Assembly (NCBI GenBank): GCA_012932295.1
Contig: JAAONU010000004.1
Location: 5,589,030 to 5,653,029, forward strand
Length of the DNA: 64,000 bases
Direction of reading: 5' to 3'
Source of the DNA: Cyclina sinensis
Taxonomy: Eukaryota; Mollusca; Bivalvia; Venerida; Veneridae
A model generated the notes under the pieces. It had not been told where the DNA came from, did not search any database, and was given only the letters and a program-made list of their open reading frames with translations. The translations under genes and the position numbers were made by a program. This document shows positions 61,801-64,000 of the stretch, piece by piece (the first letter of the stretch is position 1; every line of letters starts with the position of its first letter).

Positions 61801-61865
61801 CTCGTAGATTTCTGAACACAATAGGACAGTACTCTTTCACCTTGAAATGACTTGGCATATTCTCT
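34614..61865 (-). CDS. PIP4K2: Phosphatidylinositol 5-phosphate 4-kinase type 2 (5' end missing)
   Basis: The enzyme phosphorylates PI(5)P at the 4-position to give PI(4,5)P2. Exons, in transcription order: 61769-61865, 52394-52543, 37911-38057, 36494-36532, 35994-36107, 35293-35572, 34614-34798. All have GT-AG junctions and phases that agree, giving 336 codons. About 65-70 N-terminal residues are missing compared with the roughly 400-416 of animal PIP4Ks. In order the protein shows [20 protein letters not shown]; a nucleotide-binding SGAR loop and DKRYFIK; HIVECH; YDLKGSTV split over two exons; the [12 protein letters not shown] catalytic motif; an acidic, Pro-rich insert with TPPDSPQ; and a C-terminal activation loop KHGAGAEIS. 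The activation loop has the type 2 (PI5P 4-kinase) form, not the PIP5K form. The introns are large (9.2 and 14.3 kb) and full of repeats. Some usually conserved positions differ ([25 protein letters not shown]), but no stop or frameshift is present, so the gene looks functional. Confidence 0.95.
35293..35572 (-). CDS. PIP4K2: PIP4K2 exon with catalytic [11 protein letters not shown] motif and acidic insert
   Basis: Acceptor TTTCTTGCAG; the exon opens with [18 protein letters not shown]. It then carries an acidic, proline-rich disordered insert ([12 protein letters not shown]...) with the TPPDSPQ segment also found in vertebrate PIP4Ks, and [11 protein letters not shown]. The donor is GAAG/GTACAT, giving phase 1. 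Confidence 0.95.
35994..36107 (-). CDS. PIP4K2: PIP4K2 exon ([12 protein letters not shown] segment)
   Basis: 38 codons, phase 0 at both ends, between a TATTTTCAG acceptor and a GTGATT donor. It encodes [20 protein letters not shown] and ends LTKDVE, matching the family's KELPTLKDNDF region. Confidence 0.95.
36182..36304 (-). CDS. Candidate alternative terminal exon of PIP4K2
   Basis: Within the 386-bp intron between the DKEK and AKDLP exons, a TTTTTACAG acceptor at 36305 opens an in-phase frame of 40 codons ([20 protein letters not shown]..., ending RRDIKRKK). Its TAA stop overlaps an AATAAA signal (36181-36186). The stretch is much more GC-rich than the flanking intron. If used, it would give a kinase truncated before the catalytic motif, with a new 40-residue tail. 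Nothing here shows that it is transcribed, and a fixed insertion or chance is possible. Confidence 0.3.
   Translation of the reverse strand, partial: EGLAAVKSFHITVGVSGNRWRSGEAAIMTMTERRDIKRKK
36494..36532 (-). CDS. PIP4K2: PIP4K2 39-bp micro-exon ([13 protein letters not shown])
   Basis: Thirteen codons, phase 0 on both sides, between TATTTTCAG and GTAAGA. It completes the split YDLKGSTV motif and carries ASDKEK as in other PIP4Ks. It is too short to show as an open frame and was found by homology at the exon junctions. Confidence 0.95.
37911..38057 (-). CDS. PIP4K2: PIP4K2 exon (HIVECH to YDLK)
   Basis: 49 codons, phase 0 at both ends, acceptor TATATTTACAG, donor GTGAGT. It encodes [20 protein letters not shown], a central beta-sheet segment with RNVFS, and YDLK at the end. 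Several residues differ from the usual family form (Pro in FSPRLPL, Met in IMRN). Confidence 0.95.
38067..40511. other. PIP4K2 intron, first part
   Basis: Intronic sequence with no recognised exon. It holds a fold-back element at 39636-39945. Open frames here are intronic noise. Confidence 0.6.
39636..39945. mobile_element. Fold-back element with about 70-bp inverted arms
   Basis: The left arm (39636-39707) and right arm (39873-39945) are inverted copies. The inner part (GACAAAACTGTCAACATTGG and onward to AAAATTACCC) is almost identical, with about three differences in 48 bp. A 165-bp spacer separates them. The long arms suggest a MITE or fold-back transposon. No target duplication was confirmed. 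Confidence 0.65.
40512..40780 (+). repeat. 46-bp tandem repeat
   Basis: About five copies of a unit of the form CTAACAGCCAAACATACCTA, then ACAGTTTACACCACTACATTATGTGC. The last copy is interrupted by the transposon at 40781 and its continuation (TAACAGCCAATCAG) appears on the far side at 42975. Confidence 0.85.
40781..42974. mobile_element. PIF/Harbinger-like DNA transposon, 2.2 kb
   Basis: The terminal inverted repeats are about 40 bp (40781-40820 and 42935-42974, starting GGCCATCCTTAAAAAATTG) and differ at one position. It is flanked by a 3-bp TAA duplication (40778-40780, 42975-42977). The insertion interrupts a 46-bp tandem unit, so the empty site (GCCTAACAGCC) can be read directly. A 3-bp TWA duplication is typical of PIF/Harbinger. 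Inside is a 28-nt T-run (40852-40879) and short minus-strand frames (41410-41745, 111 codons; 42427-42633), which I could not match to a transposase, so it may be non-autonomous. The near-identical ends suggest recent insertion. Confidence 0.8.
43901..44303. mobile_element. Fold-back MITE, 403 bp, TA-flanked
   Basis: Nearly the whole element is an imperfect palindrome. The ends are GGATACTACGTCA and its complement, bounded by TA on both sides (43899-43900, 44304-44305). The arms of about 170 bp match with scattered differences (for example CTGTTTTATGCTCTCT, AAAATGGTCTTTTTCA, TGTGCACTGAAGATTGGCT) around an unpaired centre near 44080-44140. A TA duplication fits Tc1/mariner-derived elements. 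The 121-codon frame across it is a by-product. Confidence 0.8.
44421..44477 (-). CDS. Candidate 19-codon cassette exon of PIP4K2
   Basis: In the 14.3-kb intron, 57 bp sit between a GTGTTTTCAG acceptor and a GTAAGT donor. They are open in phase 0, the phase of the flanking exons, and would insert [19 protein letters not shown] between YHQ and HIVECH. Known PIP4Ks have no insert there. Good splice sites, length divisible by three and no stop make it worth noting, but there is no homology support. Confidence 0.25.
44478..48479. other. PIP4K2 intron, middle part
   Basis: Intronic sequence without recognised exons. It contains a weak SINE-like fragment near 46104-46190 (TTTGATCCCCAGTAAG, ...TTAAACCCGG) and a pearl-like element at 47700-47902. 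Confidence 0.5.
47700..47902 (+). mobile_element. Short pearl-like element, single core unit
   Basis: Ends are a perfect 9-bp inverted pair, TGCCCCTGG and CCAGGGGCA. Inside is one core unit (TTGACCTTTGACCCCATATC..., GCAAAGTTTGGAAGC) related to the 145-bp unit at 57.0-58.1 kb, then a tetranucleotide run (CAAACAGACTAACAAACAGA). Core plus tetranucleotide plus palindromic end is the layout of bivalve pearl elements (Helentron-type non-autonomous elements). Confidence 0.6.
48480..50575 (+). repeat. 24-bp minisatellite in PIP4K2 intron
   Basis: More than 80 copies of CAACTGTCAATATTGCAGGC plus TGAA, with variants (TACTGCCAGC, TTACATGC, TAAA). The period is a multiple of three, so several frames stay open on both strands (up to 395 codons: NCQYCRLN and AEQLSILQ repeats on plus, SCSACNID on minus). 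None has a start context or unique flanking coding sequence. At 50479-50520 the array is interrupted by a copy of sequence that also lies just outside it at 47995-48034. Confidence 0.9.
50576..52393. other. PIP4K2 intron, end part
   Basis: Intronic. TTGGACAAGTCCATTTTAAA near 50632 is a fragment of the dispersed repeat seen more fully at 60440-60640. A degenerate tRNA-like SINE fragment may lie near 51231-51320. Nothing coding is seen. Confidence 0.45.
52394..52543 (-). CDS. PIP4K2: PIP4K2 exon (nucleotide-binding loop)
   Basis: 50 codons, phase 0 at both ends, acceptor ATATTTACAG, donor GTATGG. It encodes [14 protein letters not shown], the glycine-containing SGAR loop, and DKRYFIKT, whose Lys is the conserved ATP-binding lysine, then [15 protein letters not shown]. 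Confidence 0.95.
52544..53762. other. PIP4K2 intron, part before the TIR element
   Basis: Intronic sequence with a 20-nt A-run near 52690 and no recognised exon or repeat family. Confidence 0.5.
53763..54296. mobile_element. 534-bp TIR element with 6-bp target duplication
   Basis: Perfect 16-bp terminal inverted repeats, CAGAGCTCCAGATAAG and CTTATCTGGAGCTCTG, lie between direct TCTGTC copies (53757-53762 and 54297-54302). The interior is AT-rich without an open frame. The CAGAG end recalls hAT elements, but hAT duplications are normally 8 bp, so the superfamily is left open. A related right end (TATCTGGAGCTTTG) occurs at 56609-56622. Confidence 0.75.
54303..55829. other. PIP4K2 intron, non-repetitive part
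   Basis: Intronic; nothing coding or repetitive was recognised. Confidence 0.45.
55830..56870 (+). repeat. 33-bp tandem repeat split by an insertion
   Basis: Diverged units of about 33 bp (AATCTGCAATCTATCAATGA, TCAAACAAACC) run from about 55830 to 56262, stop, and resume at 56623 with CAACTATGAACCTG and continue to about 56870. The 360 bp in between ends in TATCTGGAGCTTTG, like the terminus of the element at 53763-54296, so it looks like a related insertion whose left end is eroded. Confidence 0.7.
56911..58224 (+). mobile_element. Pearl-like element with eight 145-bp core repeats
   Basis: Termini are a perfect 10-bp inverted pair, ATGCCCCCCA and TGGGGGGCAT. The core has eight tandem units of 144-145 bp, each with TTGACCTTTGACCTAATGAC, TACTGGTGATGACCAACCAG and CAAGTTTGGTGAACCTAGG. 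A (GACC)n tetranucleotide stretch follows (58150-58180), and the 3' end is itself a hairpin (ATGCCCCCT...GGGGGGCAT). This is the layout of pearl/HINE elements described in bivalves. Confidence 0.75.
58268..58400 (-). mobile_element. SINE body fragment, inverted
   Basis: Reverse-complement match to the body of the SINE at 12603-12878: the GGGTTTAACG end, GGCAGTCAGTCC, CCTAACC...CCTGG, and CTCTGCAAGTGA correspond in order. The tRNA head is absent. Confidence 0.6.
58401..60439. other. PIP4K2 intron, 5'-side part
   Basis: Intronic sequence without a recognised exon. Frames at 59059-59457 and 60074-60298 have no supporting splice sites or family match. Confidence 0.45.
60440..60640 (+). mobile_element. 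Dispersed bivalve-type hairpin repeat
   Basis: Contains GACCAAGATCAGCCTGCA and, inverted a few bases on, TGCAGTCTGATCATGGTC (16 of 18 positions complementary). It then runs to GATGGACAAGTCCATTTAG. I recognise this as a repeat type frequent in bivalve genomes. A fragment of its end is at 50629-50650. Confidence 0.55.
61769..61865 (-). CDS. PIP4K2: PIP4K2 exon, first one present in the window
   Basis: Acceptor CTTTTCTTTCAG at 61866, phase 2 entry (last base of a split Lys or Arg codon), then [19 protein letters not shown] and [13 protein letters not shown], ending at GTATGT. In animal PIP4Ks this is preceded by about 65 residues that were not found between 61.9 and 64 kb, so the upstream exon or exons and promoter lie to the right of the window. 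Confidence 0.95.
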
Positions 61866-63120
61866 CTGAAAGAAAAGAAATGTAACTAACAGTTACTATT
61901 CTATTTAATATATAATTTTCCTTGAGATCTAGTTTTTATTAACTTGGGATGTAACACTAATGTTTCTTGTAATGTTTGAATATGTATAAATTATTCGTAT
62001 TGTTCTGAGAATATATGCTTGAGTTCTTCCGGCTGAGTTGAATAATACTGGACGACTTCAGGAGTGCAATATCATATAACTCCACAGGAAGAACATGTAC
62101 ATATCAATGCAAATTAATCAAACAAACTTCTATTGCATATGCCTCAAATGACAAAAAAAACATTGAGAACACAACTAGGTAAAGTTTACTTGATTAAAAG
62201 TTTTATTTGTTTAGTTTATTGGTTTATTGGGGTTTAACGCCAGTTTTAACAGCTAAGGTCATATCCCAACACTGAACCAGGATCGTCAAGTTTTCTTTGT
62301 AATAAACTGCCAACAATATAATTCTCAAAATCAAAAGCCATTATTGTTAACCAAAAATAAATACAAATTCTTGTGAATTTTATGAAACAGGATCATGACT
62401 TCAGCATGCTACTTATTAAATGTAGTGTAGGTTCACATACCAGGTACCGATTCATGACACACCCATATTGACTCGGAATGAAATGAAATAAAAGGACAAT
62501 TATTCTGCCTATTCAATCAAATATATACAGATTTTATCTGAGGAGTCTTTATACAGAAATGTTTTCCCCATAAACCCAACCAACCATGCTACAACTAACA
62601 CACCTCACCCCTTATACTAATGTGTACTTTATTAAATTATCTCCTTTTTTAAAAAACGAGGGTCATGGTGGCCTGAGTATTTAATTGGTGCAATTTGTAA
62701 TTATCAAAATGAAAGAATAAACTAATATCAAATACCAAAGCTTGAGCCTATTTGGTTAAAGAACAAAAACCTTTACATGGTTTCCTATATATTTCTAGGT
62801 AAAATCTGTGATCCTCTGTTAGGTTAAATTTGACCCTAAAGGCAAAGTCTGAGCAATCATGGTAAATATCCACTGTGTAAAAATGCTTCATGCCAATTTC
62901 AGAACTCTGATTCTTGTGGTTGCAGACAAGAAGAATTTTCAAGATTTTGTAATCAACTTCATTTTTAAGAATTTCTTACTTATTTCTATTAAAAACATGC
63001 AGGGCCCATTAGTGACCAAAGGAACAATACCTGAATAATCCTGGATGGGGTCCATTAGACAATGCTATACACCTAAAATCAGAGCTCCTTTGCTTGGTTA
63101 TTTTAGACATGAAGAATTTT
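61866..63120. other. Upstream intron of PIP4K2
   Basis: No exon was recognised. It contains another inverted SINE tail fragment at about 62219-62290 (GGGGTTTAACGCCAGTTTTA) and a short degenerate piece (GAGGGTCATGGTGGCC, near 62659) like the start of the element at 63123. Confidence 0.45.
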
Positions 63121-63122
63121 TA

Positions 63123-64000
63123 AACAAGAGGGCCATGATGGCCCTGTATCGCTCACCTGAATATGACTGCTTTTAACAAAGTTGCTATGGACCTGGTTAA
63201 CTGACCCCAGATGACCCATATTCGAACTTGACCTAGAAATTATTGAAACAATCTCTTTGACAAATTTCAAGGTTATTTGTACTGAAAATGTTACCTCTAG
63301 AGTGTTTACAAGGTTTTTCCATATTTGGGCTCTGTGTCCTAGTTTTTGACCCAAGATGACCCATACTCCAACCTGAGCTAGAAATCATCAAAAAAACCTG
63401 TCTGACAAATTTCCTGGATATTTGGACTGAAAATGTAACCTCTGGAGTGTTAAAAAAGGTTTTTCCATATTTGGGCTCTGTGTCCTAGTTTTTGACCCAA
63501 GATGACCCATACTCCAACCTGAGCTAGAAATCATCAAAAAAACCTGTCTGACAAATTTCCTGGATATTTGGACTGAAAATGTAACCTCTGGAGTGTTAAA
63601 AAAGGTTTTTACATATTTGGGCAATGTGACCTAGTTTTTGAACCCAGATGATTCATATCCAAATCTGAGCTAGAAATCATTGAAACAACCTTTCTGACAA
63701 ATTTCAAGGACATTTGGACTGAAAATGTAACCTCTAGAGCATTAAGAAGGTTTTTTTACTTTCGGGCTCTGTGACCTGATTTTTGACCCCAGAAAACCTA
63801 TATTCAAAACTGAGCTAGAAATCATCGATAGAACCTTTCTGACAAATTTCCAGGTTATTTGGACTGAACATGTTACCTTCAGAATGTTAACAAGGTTTTT
63901 CCATATTTGGACTCTGTGACCTAGTTTGTGATCCCAGATGACCCATATTCAAACTTGATCTAGAAATCCTCAAGGCAACCTTTTTGACAAATTTCCAGAT
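63123..64000 (+). mobile_element. Tandem-core repeat element with 146-bp units, truncated by window end
   Basis: Starts with ACAAGAGGGCCATGATGGCC, a short palindrome typical of the start of a very common bivalve repeat, then runs as tandem units of about 144-146 bp (TTTTTCCATATTTGGGCTCT, GACCTAGTTTTTGACCC, ACAAATTTCCTGGATATTTG). At least five units are present and it continues beyond the edge. Open frames on the minus strand (63103-63624) are repeat artefacts. Confidence 0.7.

Noticed and set aside
63103..63624. Minus-strand frames of 83 and 78 codons with repeated TLEVTFSVQI-like text
   Set aside because: They are translations of the 146-bp tandem transposon core.

Overview
This is a eukaryotic window. 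It is AT-rich and gene-poor, with GT-AG introns up to 14 kb, many minisatellites and short non-autonomous transposons. The repeats (pearl-like elements with tandem cores, a tRNA-derived SINE with a molluscan-type tail, a dispersed 'GACCAAGATCAG' hairpin repeat) and a divergent but complete-looking animal lipid kinase suggest a mollusc, most likely a marine bivalve. No prokaryotic operons, rRNA or CRISPR are present.

Layout. (1) 0.7-6.3 kb: two divergently oriented single-exon genes, about 4.6 kb apart, encode paralogous proteins that I do not recognise. Each ends in a textbook replication-dependent histone mRNA 3' end (16-nt stem-loop, ACCCA, purine-rich downstream element), although neither protein is a recognisable core or linker histone. 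This is the most interesting item in the window. (2) 6.3-10.5 kb: intergenic, with microsatellites. (3) 10.57-12.4 kb, minus strand: a small spliced gene for a 71-residue secreted or membrane protein, assembled here from splice sites. (4) 12.6-12.9 kb: a tRNA-derived SINE. (5) 13.6-25.26 kb: an 11.6-kb composite satellite of three related 38-39 bp repeat families. Its long open frames on both strands are artefacts of a period divisible by three. (6) 25.3-34.6 kb: no coding sequence seen; a 44-bp minisatellite and a possible promoter. (7) 34.6-61.9 kb, minus strand: the last seven coding exons of a phosphatidylinositol 5-phosphate 4-kinase (PIP4K2) gene. Its first exon or exons lie beyond the right edge or were not found. 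Its introns hold a PIF/Harbinger-like transposon with a clean TAA duplication, two fold-back elements, a 24-bp minisatellite, a short TIR element with a 6-bp duplication, two pearl-like elements and two candidate unannotated exons. (8) 62-64 kb: repeat-rich upstream or intronic sequence ending in a 146-bp tandem-repeat element cut by the window edge.

Functionally, PIP4K2 is a standard phosphoinositide signalling enzyme. The paired stem-loop genes are inferred, from their 3' ends only, to be expressed in S phase like histones. No functional link between the genes is visible.
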